In this document: one piece after another, positions 9,344 through 28,539 of the stretch
How the letters are laid out: every line of letters begins with the position of its first letter
How positions within the stretch are numbered: position 1 is the stretch's first letter
Assembly: GCA_032191485.1 (NCBI GenBank)
Contig: JAVDOI010000001.1
Span: 38,049,885 to 38,113,884, forward strand
Direction of reading: 5' to 3'
DNA from: Leptoclinus maculatus
Taxonomy: Eukaryota > Chordata > Actinopteri > Perciformes > Stichaeidae
Length of the DNA stretch: 64,000 nucleotides
The notes under the pieces: model-generated
Told to the model about the DNA's origin: nothing
Seen by the model: the letters and a program-made list of their open reading frames with translations, nothing else
Database searches by the model: none
Translations under genes and position numbers: made by a program

Positions 9344-12300
9344 ACAACAAAGATGAGACTGTGAAGGAGCCAAAATGGCAGGAACATCATGATACCAGCA
9401 GGCATGTATCTTTGCTTCCAGTGTCGCTTATGGACTTCCCTGCTGGTGCTTCATAGAATCCTCCACAGTCTGTAAGCTCGTACTGAATATCATTTGAAAT
9501 GATATAAAATGAAGTAATACTAAACCTGTAAAAAACGACTCCTGCATTAACTCTGCTGAATGATTTCCAGCTACTATTTGTAGTCCACAAATCAGAAAAC
9601 CAGACCAAAACCTTTTTTGTGCTTGGCATATTGGCAGAAAGACCTTGAATGTTTATGTTGTCACCCAAACATTTATAACCTCAAAGCCTTATGAAGTCAT
9701 TTGAACTGCTGTTAAGTTGGTCACACTTTTATCAGACAGTATAGATAATTTAATGTAAAGATGACACAAAGTCTGGAACGTGTCTATGCTGTCCTTGCCT
9801 ACTTGTTTTTCTTGCAATGACCTCACTTGCCTCACCAGAGATAGGAGGTAACAGGATCAGGTTGGCATGCAACATGCCCCCAAGAAAAGAAGGGGGCTTC
9901 TGTCATTTTAATCTCAATTAGACCTTCCTCAGTTACATTTGACATCTTGGGCCATGAATTATGCCTTTCCAGTTTCAGGTATCCTCAAACTAAATCCACT
10001 CACGTCCCAAAAACTTGGACTCCATCCAGGACCTCAGGATGGTTTGACCTGAAGAGGGGGAGTGCACAGTGGTTAGGTCATTCCTAAACTGTGTGTTGTT
10101 GATGTGGAGCAGCCTTACTTGGACAGAAGATACGAGTTTTTAAGCTTGAGTTTTTGGCAGTATCTCAGCTCTGTCTCTCTGTGAAAGGTTGTTTGTTATC
10201 AAGAGACTGTTGAAAGAGTGATGAAGTTAACCGATGCCTCTTCAAGGCCTCAGATAGTCTTCAGCTGCTGAGTATTTGTTTGTCCTGACAATGATACACG
10301 GTGCTTCACCGCCACCAGCCTGTCTTGTCCCCCCTTAAACCCAGCATGTGTTTCGGCATCCAAACACATATCCATCACACAAATAATAAATTAGACATCA
10401 GATTTATAAGGTTAGACGAATAACTGGTGACTTTCCAAAACATGCAAAGTTTGTATGTGACTCATGTTACTGAAGCAGCACAAACTGCCCAATATGGATG
10501 TGATCTTTTAATTTGACCTCGTTAAAGTGTTTTGCAGCTGAATGTTACGTGAGGTCGTCTCATTTGGGTGTGAACATATATGTTGCAAATAATTATTAAA
10601 TTTGTCGGACTTATGGCAAACTTGGTAGCAAACAGTTGCTTATTAACACATCCAGAAGTTATAGAACAACTTTATATTTCTTTTTTTGTTTGTTCATCAT
10701 TCACTCTCTTATAGCTCTGTTTTTAGTCTCTACCAACAAGAACATATCTGGCTCCTCAGCTGCTAAATGCTGCGCTATGTTCACCAGCTTGTAGCTAACT
10801 GTGTCTGTCTGCTGTTTGGTGCTGAGCAGGAAGTGTACAGAGAGTTTTTAAAGCTTTTTAGCTGAAAATGAAGCTATAACAGCAGTGAAAGTCAATCAAA
10901 ACGGTGAAGTTGAACTAAGCAATTAGCTATAACTTGCTATAAAGCTCTGTAAAGCTCAGGGTAGCAGCAGATCTTTTTTTGTGAGAATACTCTAAAGCAG
11001 GGGTCTTCAATTAAATTTCCAAAAGGTCCAGATTGAGAAAATCTCCTCGGGCAAAGGTCCGAAACATTACAATAATATCTAACTCGCGCTATTTAGTGCC
11101 ATATATATATATATATATTCAAGAAGCCTAGTAGTAGTAACAACGTCTCTGTGTAGTCAACAACTGTCAAATCAAATAAAGAAAGTACACATCAATTATA
11201 TTTTAACAAGTATTATTGTTGGTTTTCAAATGTAACTGAATGGATTATAAATAATACATAGAAATACATCAATAAATGTTCTTCTCATTTCAAGTAAAAT
11301 AAGAGCTGGATTAAAGAATAACTGACATAACAGAAAGCTTTTCAAAAATGTGCATCTTAAAATGAAGTAATTCATTTTAGAAAAATTAACTTCACTGATT
11401 TGTCCTGCAGCTTTAAATTCAGTTAATTCAGGTGTGAAGTGATGTCAATCAAAAAAGCCACAATATTATATTTTTGTCATCTAAAAAGAAGAGAAAAAAA
11501 AGATAAATCAGTGTGCACGGACTTTATCTGTGGTTATTAAATGACTTGTTTCAGCTCTATTCTCTCTGTTCACATCATTGTTGAACAGTGAATTCATGTG
11601 TTATGATTCTGATCATATTGGGCTCTTAGGTCTTCATTTCAGACTCAAAAGAGTTATGCTTTGCCTCGTAGTCCGCTTCATTTGCCGCTTTTATCCACAG
11701 TTACGGTTTCTGAACATATGAGACATGCTGGTTTTAACTGTGGGAAGAATTAACATATAAGATTATGTTCATTCTTGCTTATAAATTCTATTCTCTCTGA
11801 ACACGTTTCTCTTTTTGGAGAACGTCATGTGAGATAAATTCTATGATTAGCGCAATATTCCTGCTCTTCTTTCTATTTCCTCGTCTCTCCCCCGTGTGTC
11901 ATGGTGTATGTAAATCTCACTAGAATCAGGAAACTTGAATACCCATATTTGATTGGCTGAGCTGCATCACGTGATGTGATTCACAACGCATTGGTCGGTG
12001 TGTTTCCTGCACCGCTGAACAAGTGCCGTAACGGCTGAATAAACAGCGCCAGTTAAAGTATAAACTCACTGTCTGATATGAATAATTCTGAATTATCTAT
12101 CGGTTATAGGTCCTGGGTCCGGATACAACTGTGTCTGGGTCCGGATCCGGACCGCGGTCCGCCTATTGGCGACCCCTGCTCTAAAGGTTCATCACTGCAA
12201 GCGAAACATTGTCACATTGGGGAAAATGTTTTAAGTTTGGCCTGATGGTGGTGCCAGAAGAAAGGTGTTGTTGTTACCTAAATCCTAAGGGTGTATCCTC

Positions 12301-12988
12301 TGTATGCAGCTGGTCTTGTCAGGTGTAATTTTTAGACCTGCTAAACTTTCACCAGCCTCGGTTGTGCATCAAAGCTCAGCTTTGCTTGCTACTGACTGTT
12401 AATAACATTATCAGATTAACGCGCCAGTCGTTCATGGTCGCCAGAGGATTCATCTTTAGGGAACCATCAGTGACTGATCCAACATTAGAAGAAAAACGTT
12501 TTTTTCAAAAGTTTTTTGACAACTATGACTAGCCATGATTAGGTGACAAATCCCAAATGCAAACTAAACATAAAAAAGCCTCGAGTGTATCCAGACATAC
12601 ATTTGCCAGTTTATTAAGTTCAGTTAAATGATCATATCAGCAAAAAATAAGGCCGTTCAACTTTTGTTGACCCCTTGTCAGAAGGAATTCAATGGTCATT
12701 TTGAAGTTTGGGGTGTTCTAGTAGATAAATACACCTGTAAATACTGTAAATAATATAATAACGTGTAAAAACATGGATCACAACTTGAGATTGTGATCCA
12801 TCTGGCATATCAAACTATGAATATCAACAAGTCTTAATGTAGACATTTGCACATGAGATCCATAAAAACACATGACATTACAAACATTTCCATTCAGCAA
12901 GACAATTTACACATTTGACCTAATTCTGCAGTCGCTGACGCACTCACGCAATCTCACACACAATGAATATACAGTGTGTATTAACAAT
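9044..12988. other. Intergenic region between METTL21 genes
   Basis: No coding gene is seen. The region holds a short (CA)n tract at about 9,317-9,342, a non-autonomous hAT element at 10,998-12,178, and otherwise unique AT-rich sequence. The 3' UTR of mettl21e is expected in the last few hundred bases. Confidence 0.6.
10998..12178. mobile_element. Non-autonomous hAT-type DNA transposon
   Basis: The 1,181-bp element has inverted ends CAGGGGTCTTCAATTA and, on the other strand, CAGGGGTCGCCAATAG. It is flanked by a perfect 8-bp direct repeat, CTCTAAAG, at 10,990-10,997 and 12,179-12,186. The 8-bp target duplication and CAGGGG ends are typical of the hAT superfamily. No transposase frame is visible. 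A CCGGATCCGGACCG motif cluster lies near the right end and a short (AT)n run near 11,100. Confidence 0.85.
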
Positions 12989-15002
12989 TCAAGTAGCAGC
13001 CTCTCCCTGGTCCTTAGTCCTCTTGTCCTTCCTCCAGGCTCGGTACAGTTTGATACTCAGACTGGGGAGGTCATACAGCTCCTCCAAGTGGAAGCGCTGC
13101 CGAAAGCGATCAACAAAGCTGTTCTCTGGGTCCAGACGAAAGCGCATGGCCCACAGGATCTGTGTGTTTTCCTGGCACAGGTGGTCAAAGGTGTCCATTA
13201 GCTCCTCGAGGTAAGGATGGGCGTACACCACGTCAGCTGCCAGGATGTAGTCGAAACAATGTGTGGCACGCGGGAAACGCTGCTCCACCTCCTGACCCCA
13301 GATGAGCTCTGTGACCTAGAAACAGAGACGATTGAGTAAAACACCAACACAATGTAACATACATTGCTGATGGTTGGATTTATAAAGATCAACCCAACAG
13401 TATGAAATCTGAATAGAAAAACGCTACCAGAGGGATGTACTTGCATCGGTCCTTGGTGTTGCGCATGACATTATACTTGAGGTTCCCCAACAAATCCGGC
13501 ATGTCAGTGGAGGTCACCTTAGCACCTGGAGAGAGACAGTGCAGCTGGATGTTAAAGGGAATGAGACACAAACAGCAACAGAGAGAGGACACATTTAAAG
13601 ATTAAGTCAAAGAGACTTGTTAGAGCTAATCACCAGTTGTGTTTTCTTTCCGTACCTAACAGGCTGGACACGATGGAGACAAGCCCAGTTCCAGCACCAA
13701 GTTCAATCACATTTTTGTCCGTCAGGTTGTATTCGTCTCGGTTGGTCTCTAAGAAATGACACAACACCATCGCCTGTTGGGGAACACAGGCTTAAAGTTC
13801 ACCGGCAGCAGCAGTGCAGCAGCTAATTATTTGTGATAATGTATAAATCGGGGCATACCGAGGGCCAGAGTACAGCTCCATAGAGGTCTGTGGACTCTTT
13901 AATACGGATTTCCAAATCAGAAAAGACGTATCCCTCCCAGGCTTCCGGACCAATCAAGGAGGGGTGGAAACACCGAGCCATTATGGCTTTAGCTAGCTCT
14001 GCATCCACAGCTGCGAGGGAAAGAAAATACCACATAAAGCTTAAAGTGTGATACTGTAGTGAGTGAGGACAATGCAGAGCCTAGAATAACACAAGACAGA
14101 CAAATAGACCCTTTTCACAGCAGGCATTTTGACGTCACAGCAGGAGACACTGACTCACTAGTACATTGAAATGGTATGGAGCTATAATTATAATGTTATT
14201 TGTTGCACCTGTGCTTTTCCTCTTGTGACAAGTCAAGAATTGCTGTGAAAAAGGTCATTAGAATACAGTTTTTAACCTATACAATGCTACTGAGGCAAAA
14301 TAAGCGAAAGGTCTTATAACACAGCTCAGTAGTTTAATACTAGTTTTGTTAAAGATAATAATGGCCGTTCTTTTATGAAAGACACTTAATGGCTAAATTT
14401 GCATCGATGTTTGAAATTTGCATTTGATTAGGAACTACAATAGTTCCTATGAATATGTTGGCACAGTGAGGGCTGTGGATTATCCAGATTAGCAAGGACA
14501 TTGTGTTCTTCTTTCATATCACATTACGGGTAACATTTGATTCTCTGCTCTATAAATGAATCACATTTAGGCTCATAATGCCCATCTGATCCTGCTGTGT
14601 GTCAGACTCCAGCTATGTTACAGTGCTGATGGATACTCAGAGCATCTGGTACACAACTTCAGTTATGCAACACTGGTTTGGAGAAAAGGTCAGGGGAGTG
14701 TGTATAAATATGTTATATATGTCGTTAACGAGCAGAGATGCAATTGTTTGCATGGAATAAATATTTCTCTGACATCACATTCATACTCAGTTGATTTATG
14801 GGATTTAAAATTAACTCTGCATGCATACTTTCTCTGAAATGTGATTCCCAAAAAGTAAAAAGTGCACCATACTGTCAAAATCAATCAATGCCAATTAAAT
14901 TAGAAAGAAAAATCTTTAGTTTCTAGTTGTGTATTACAAATTCTCACCTTCTTCTTTGGTCCTGGAGTCCTCCTTCGTGGCCTCGGACTGTTGAGTCTCC
15001 AT
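12989..15002 (-). CDS. mettl21e: METTL21E lysine methyltransferase
   Basis: METTL21-family protein-lysine methyltransferase, best matched to METTL21E, which is active in mice (muscle) and a pseudogene in humans. Exons (minus): 14,948-15,002, 13,859-14,010, 13,656-13,773, 13,428-13,525 and 12,989-13,315, giving 249 aa in frame. Visible motifs are the short N-terminus METQQSEATKEDSR, the entry segment DLYGAVLWPS, SAM motif I ELGAGTGLVS, TSTDMPDLLGN and the DxxY motif AADVVYAHPY. The 118-nt third exon has the same length and phase as that of the METTL21C-like copies, showing common ancestry. It lacks their acidic tail, ending soon after SIKLYRAWRKD. Same strand and gene order as the mammalian METTL21C/METTL21E/ERCC5 cluster. 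Confidence 0.88.
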
Positions 15003-15872
15003 GTTTGAAGGAGTCCAAGCAGGAGGGCAAGAACGCCCCAAACAGAAAATCTATAGCAGCCAACTGATTCTTTGGTCGCGGATCCTTTGGATTTCAGTCA
15101 ATCTGGATCCAGATCTACAGTAGGCTGTTAGCGGTCACCTTCCGTGGTTTTAATTTACACACAAATACAGTGTGTCCTAACTTCTTGTCCAACCACTTCA
15201 ACTCCACCCAACATTTCTAGCTCTCTCTGGGCTTGCTTAAACCCCTCTCTATTGCAGTATGACTGACAGACAGCGACAGCTGCGCCGTTCGACTGCTGAA
15301 CTGGAGCTGGGGGGTGAAGAGGAGGGGGCAATGTTAAAATATTGACCCAAAATATACTTAATTTATAAAGTTAAAATAGAACTTTGTGCAAGTTTAAAGA
15401 AACCTCAGACACGCTTACATTTTTCCCACATGTGCAAAAGCCTCGAAGTTTGTGTGTTTCCCGAGGCAGAAGGAGGAGGGTCGGCGTATGCAGGAGCAGT
15501 ATGTATGCGACTGAAATACTGCCTGGAAGAAATGTGTGGCGCTGGAGACTTGCACCTGTCTCAGTGTCACACTTAAAAAGTGACTGGAATGTCTGGAGAT
15601 GTGCAAACTTTCATCTACTGCAGAAATACTTCAAACTACCAAAAACATTTAGCTCAAAGATTTAATGCAAAAATATTCTCATTCCTCTCACAGATCGTAA
15701 ACCTCGAAAAACATATGAAAAAAATATTTTCAGTCACCTCAATAGTTCAACAAATACATAATCTATAACACAGAAAAGGCTCAATTCATTACGTGATTCA
15801 TTTACACATTTCCCTTAAATATAAATATAAAATATAATATCACAGACATTATTTGGGAGTGAGCGACATGTT
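15003..15872. other. mettl21e promoter region and ercc5 3' flank
   Basis: No gene seen. The first 300 bases upstream of the mettl21e start contain the putative 5' UTR and promoter. The remainder is probably ercc5 3' UTR and spacer. Short open frames here show no recognisable protein features. Confidence 0.5.
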
Positions 15873-23280
<7,408 letters not shown>

Positions 23281-24227
23281 GATAACTATAGTCCAAAACG
23301 CACCCGAAATAATAATGTGAGAATCAGAAACTGAAACACGACAAGTTACCTGTGCATGACTAATCTGACCGTTTTTATTGAATAAACTCCGAAATTACCG
23401 AGGTTATTAAAGAAGAAAGTGCACTGTAGCGGCACTTTTCACCGTTTGTTGTAACACTATTTTGTGTCCGTATAGCATTAATTGACAACGCATGAAGGTT
23501 CCGCATTATTTACGTCGGGACATATGTAGCTGTTACACCACTGGCTTCGGGTTTCCTGGATTTAGTCTGTCAGGTTTTCTTGTCTGACGCTACTGTCGCT
23601 TCGACCAAATGTCCATATTATAGATACTGTCAGAGATTGTCGGGTGAATGTTGAACCAACGACTTTGGGTAATGATCCATGCTCATCTTTAGTTTGCAAA
23701 CGAGGAGGCGTTCCTTGGCCGGAAGTGTTGCCTGAAACACCAAACCCAGGGTAAAAATGACCATTTCCACGTCAACGGCCAACTGTGTCCGGTGACAAAA
23801 TAAACAGCTTGCTGCTGCTTGCACGAATTAATCGAGGAGGTTGAATCCATTGTTACTCGGTATGTTATCTAACAATCTGTCTGAATCCCCAAATCCGATC
23901 CCAGATCTTACTACTGGGACGTGTCGTTCTGTGTAGCAAGTAGCTATCACGATAGCGTTACTTCAACTTGGGATTGTTAAACTTTCCTTTCCGTTAAAGC
24001 TGCTCGGCAAACAGCTAAGCTAACAAGTTAGCTTACGAGCTAAGTTAGCTACCGTTATCAGTACCTCAGCTGTTCAGCTTGACCCTTGACCAGCGGCCTT
24101 CTTTGCTGAATGCTACAGGTGTTAACAACAAATCACTCTCTCTTCTGTCAACTGCCATAGATGACGACGAGTGACCTGGGTTTCACCTGAACTACAGACT
24201 TCCTTCTCGGCTAACACCACCTCCACC
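23281..24227. promoter_or_regulatory. Head-to-head promoter region of ercc5 and blzf1
   Basis: The start codons of ercc5 (-) and blzf1 (+) are 947 bp apart with no gene between. The interval is richer in CpG than its surroundings, and contains the 5' UTRs of both genes. No TATA box is obvious near either start. A shared bidirectional promoter is inferred from layout, not shown. Confidence 0.5.
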
Positions 24228-27200
24228 ATGACTGCTGCTGTGAGAGGTAACGTTGTGGATTGTTTTGTTGGAACTAGTTTCTGCTCATCCAGCTTGTACA
24301 GTAAAAGCCGATGTTCACCGAGCTGCGTTGCCTGGAAATGATGGTGTAAACTTTTAGTACTTGACACAACAGACACATTTAGTTAAGTACCCAAAACGTA
24401 TTGAGGTTCGTACCCAGCGCTACATGCTGCTAGATGCTGCATGCTGCATCTATTTGACACCTTGAAGTCTTTGTTTGGTATTGGCCAATCACAAGTTTCA
24501 TGTGCAAAACAACAGGGCGTTTATAGGAATATTCACACCTGCATTAAGAGCAATCCTCTTCTAATTGGCTCATTCAGGACACATTTCAGTGCAAATTGTA
24601 AACTTGGCTTTGTTTATTTCGCCCAGGCTTTGCCCGTGTGCCTGTCCGAGGAGCTGGCGATGGCATGGAAACTGAAAAACCGCCCAGCGCCATTCTGGAG
24701 GTCAACACAGATGTGCCGCCACCGGGTCCGTCTGCAGTTCCCCTCCTGAAGGTGGCTAGCCCTAAACGTAGCCCTAAACATAGCCCCAAATCTACGCGGC
24801 CTGCTCCCCCTGCGGCTCCCCAGCCTCTCGGGGTGCTCTACCTGGGCAAGGTGAGTCGAGAGGCCTGCACGGAGGTGGAGGCTGTGCGGATCATCATCCC
24901 CCGCTCTGCTATTAGCCGGCGCACCCGTACCAGACCCGCTGAGGGCAAAGGGGAGGCCGGGCAGCAGACTGAGGGGCAGGGCTCTCCCCCGCGGCCTCTG
25001 GTGGAGGACTGGAGAGGACAGCTGGAGAAGCTGGAGAACTCTGAGCGCAGGCTGCTGCAGGACAAGGAAGGCCTTTCCAATCAGCTCCGTGTGCAGACGG
25101 AGGTAAGAAATTAATTTCAATGTTTCATGTAAAATGTCTTGAGTTCATAGTTCCGTATAGTTAATACGATATAATCATGCTCCCTATTTCTCTTAAAAAA
25201 AGCGACTACTGTATTTATTCATCCTTTCAGCGATGAAGTGCTTTTCAGTGAATATAAAGGAAAACATTATTTCTTCAGCTGTGAAAATAATTCTGTGTTT
25301 ATTTCCGTGTTGCCAGGTAAACCGTGAGCTAAAGAAGCTGCTGGTGGCGTCGGTGGGTGATGACCTTCAGTACCACTTTGAGCGTCTGTCGCGGGAGAAG
25401 AACCATCTGATTCTGGAGAACGAGGCTCTAGGCCGGAGTCTGGCACACACTGCAGAGCAGCTGGAGCGAAGGAGTATCCAGTGCGACGTCTGGAGGAGCA
25501 AGTTCCTGGCCAGCAGGTTTGAAATATACTAAATTAATAAATGACAAATAAGAAAATGTTCCTCTCATCCTGCAAGCATATGTCAGGGACATTTTAGCAT
25601 TGTATGAGGACAACAAACAAAAAGAAGATTAAATTACGATTATTAACAATATGATTATTCTTCTGTGAACAATAAGAGGTGACATTTAACGTTGTCATGC
25701 TGAATAATCACTTGCATCAATGTTGACTATTCAGAGTCATGGCAGAGGAGTTGACGAATGCCAGAGCTGCTCTGCAGAGACAGACCAGAGAGGCACAGGG
25801 AGCAATTCAAGACCTGCTGTTGGACAGAGAAGAGTTCTCCAGAGACATGGTGCTCACTCACAGGTAACATACAGTATATATTTATAATTACTAAATTAAG
25901 GGAATGGTTCGTTATACTAGCTTCCCTAGTAAAATCCCAATGAAGACACAAACTCTGTTAAGTTCAACGTGCCAGGATGAACTGCAGGGAAATGCTGCCC
26001 CAGATTAATGAGAAAGTTGTTGCTCCACTTAATGGCATTTCCTTTTATTGTTATATTTCAAGAAAGTAAGCATTCTCCTCTTGATGCCTACTGTCTGGTG
26101 TATTTGTTTAAAAAAAAAAAAGGCGATTGAAATGTGTGTAAAATACATACAAGACGTAGCTCTACTTGCTCAAACAAGAAGACTCACACTGGCACAGCTT
26201 TGTAGTAAGAACACTTGACCAACAATTTGATGTTAATGTGGAATTAAATATATTTGCGCTTCTTTTCACTTGTTAAGCTTCGTAAAGTAAACATTTATGA
26301 TTTCAGTCATTTCTATTCTATCAGCTCCTTAGTATTCATTTGCATTCACACGATTTTTTATCCATGTCGGCTAGATATACTTTTATTTTTGTCACATGAA
26401 ATTATTTAATTTTACTGAATTAAAAATAAGTTATTCCTCAAAGTTGCATTTATTATTAGATATGACGAGAACTTAGACCCTTAACAACATTCTAGTTCAC
26501 TTAGAGACGCCTGCATTAAGGAATTGACCATTTACAGCAAATTAATAGAAAGTGTCTGCTTTTTGAAGGAACTTCCCGCTGCGAGAACTTATCCCACTGC
26601 ATTACAATAAATAAGCTATAGAGATAGCTGTGTGAACTTTATATCTTAGCTGAGTCAAACATAACAAATGTTGAGCTTGAGCACATATGGTTCAAGGCTC
26701 ACAGCTGAGCCACTGATACTTAAGTTTGTACGTTTCTTTTTTTCTGTCAGATCTCTGGAGCAGCTCCTGGTTTCTCTGCAGTGGGGCAGACAGCAGACGT
26801 ACTACCCCAGTGCACAGCCCTTTAGCACAGGAGAGCTGGCAGCAGCCAATCACAAGCTAGCAGACGCCATCAACTCCCACCTGTTGGGAAACACCACCAG
26901 CAGCAGCAGCAGCGTGGTGAAGAGCAGCACTGCAACAGCTGAGCTGCTCTGCAGCACTCCGGCTGAGAAGATGGCCGAGAAGGTACGAGCTCCATACCCT
27001 TTGTGGAAATCTGACCATTTTCCAACATTTGTCATAAAATCCAGAGCTTCACAAATGTTTTTATCTGTGTTCTGTCCTAGGTGCTGAAGATTTTAGATCC
27101 GATTTCCTGTTCGGAAAACAAAGCAGACCCCCTGCTCAGTGACTCCGCCCCCTCAAGCTGTCTCGGCAGTAAGAAGAGCATCGGCAGGTTTCACCCATAT

Positions 27201-27266
27201 ACCCGCTATGAAAACATTACTTTTAACTGCTGCGAGCGCTGCACTGGAGACATCCTGGTCCTGTAG
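24228..27266 (+). CDS. blzf1: Golgin-45 (basic leucine zipper nuclear factor 1)
   Basis: Golgi matrix protein that binds GRASP55 and Rab2 and helps hold the medial Golgi together. Exons: 24,228-24,246, 24,627-25,102, 25,317-25,516, 25,735-25,863, 26,751-26,982 and 27,081-27,266, giving 413 aa in frame (human about 400). The N-terminus has VPVRGAGDGMETE, the central coiled coil begins near SERRLLQDKEGLSNQLRVQ and continues through the leucine-zipper region (DDLQYHFERLSREKN), and QLERRSIQCDVWRSKF is conserved. The extreme C-terminus, FNCCERCTGDILVL, keeps the paired CxxC cysteines and hydrophobic tail that dock on the GRASP55 PDZ groove through a shared zinc. The N-terminal Pro/Ser region is the most divergent part. 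Polyadenylation signals are present near 28,325 and 28,402. Confidence 0.95.
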
Positions 27267-28539
27267 GGGGGGTCAAAGGGCAGCGAAACGCACCAATCTG
27301 ACACTGATGCGGCATCAGAGGTTATTTCAAATGACTGGAGATTATTGCTGCTGTGTGTTACGTGACTTCTTCGGTCGGCACCAACGGTTAGCTGCTCCAG
27401 CAGACATCTTTTGTATCCGTAAGAGTCCTTTGCTACACATTGATTGTTGGATTTTCACAATTTCAGATGTTTTTTAAATTGTATCAACCTGCTGTTCATT
27501 TTGATCTTTAACTTGAAAAAAAAAAAAGCTAATAAGAAAATGGAGTTGTTTGTTCAGGGATGGTGATGTGAAAGTGATGGAAACAATGCATTTCAGAGCC
27601 ATTGCAGCCTGGTTTAAATTATGGAAAGGGTTATTTATTGCTGGGATGTGAGGTCAAAATACTGAGCCAGTATTACATGGTGAACAGACAGTTAGGGTGT
27701 CTGCTTATTCATACTTGAACATTAGACTAGTGCGTTTTATTTTAATAATCAATAGAGCGAACGGGCTGTATTTCATACGTGTGAGCCCCCAGGCTATCCT
27801 CCAGGAAGTTAAACTGATTATGAGCTAATTGAACAGTCACGCCGCTGTCGTACTGCAGGGGTCGCCCAGATGTCTCAGTATGATGGTGCTATCATATTTA
27901 TAAAAAACATTGTATCGATATATTTTGTCTAACGCATGCTGCAAAAGCGTACGTTCAATATCTTGGAAGCGGTTTCACGGTACTACAATACTTATTGTAC
28001 ACAAACATCCAGTTATTTGCAAAGAGTTTAACTTTTGTGGTGTTTCAAAGTAAAAAATGTATGCATTTTCTGAAAATAAAAATTCCATTAACATTTCAAA
28101 TCACATTTGATTTGTTTTCATTAAATCATGTCATTCATTTTGGGTGATGTTTTTTTTTGTAATTTATATTTTAAAAGATGTTTTCAATACTTTTGTTTAA
28201 AACCAAGCTGCATAAATGTTTTGGTTTATTTTATCTGTATGGGAAAGTGTGAATTGATGGTGTAATTTACAGTGAAAGCACACCATACAAATATTTATAC
28301 ATCTTGTTTTCCATGTCAGACCAAAATAAAGACCAAAAGAGTTTCTACCTTTTTTAAGATGTCTTGTTCTTTTCTTGTTTACAACCCTGCATTGGAACTC
28401 AAAATAAAGCAGTCGGTAAGCACCAGTGACTACCGTATGACAACACTTTAATCACCGCTTGTCTCAGGTTTTGACATTTTCCTCAGACACCACTTGTAAA
28501 CAGACATGTCATTATCCCAAGTTACAATTTGGGTTGACT
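27267..28539. other. blzf1 3' UTR and convergent spacer
   Basis: AT-rich sequence between convergent blzf1 and trmt10c. It contains AATAAA signals on the plus strand near 28,325 and 28,402, which suggests a blzf1 3' UTR of about 1 kb. No further gene was seen. Confidence 0.6.

Noticed and set aside
24614..25120. 168-codon minus-strand frame opposite blzf1 exon 2
   Set aside because: It is an antisense shadow of the GC-rich blzf1 coding exon, which is confirmed by strong golgin-45 motifs on the plus strand.
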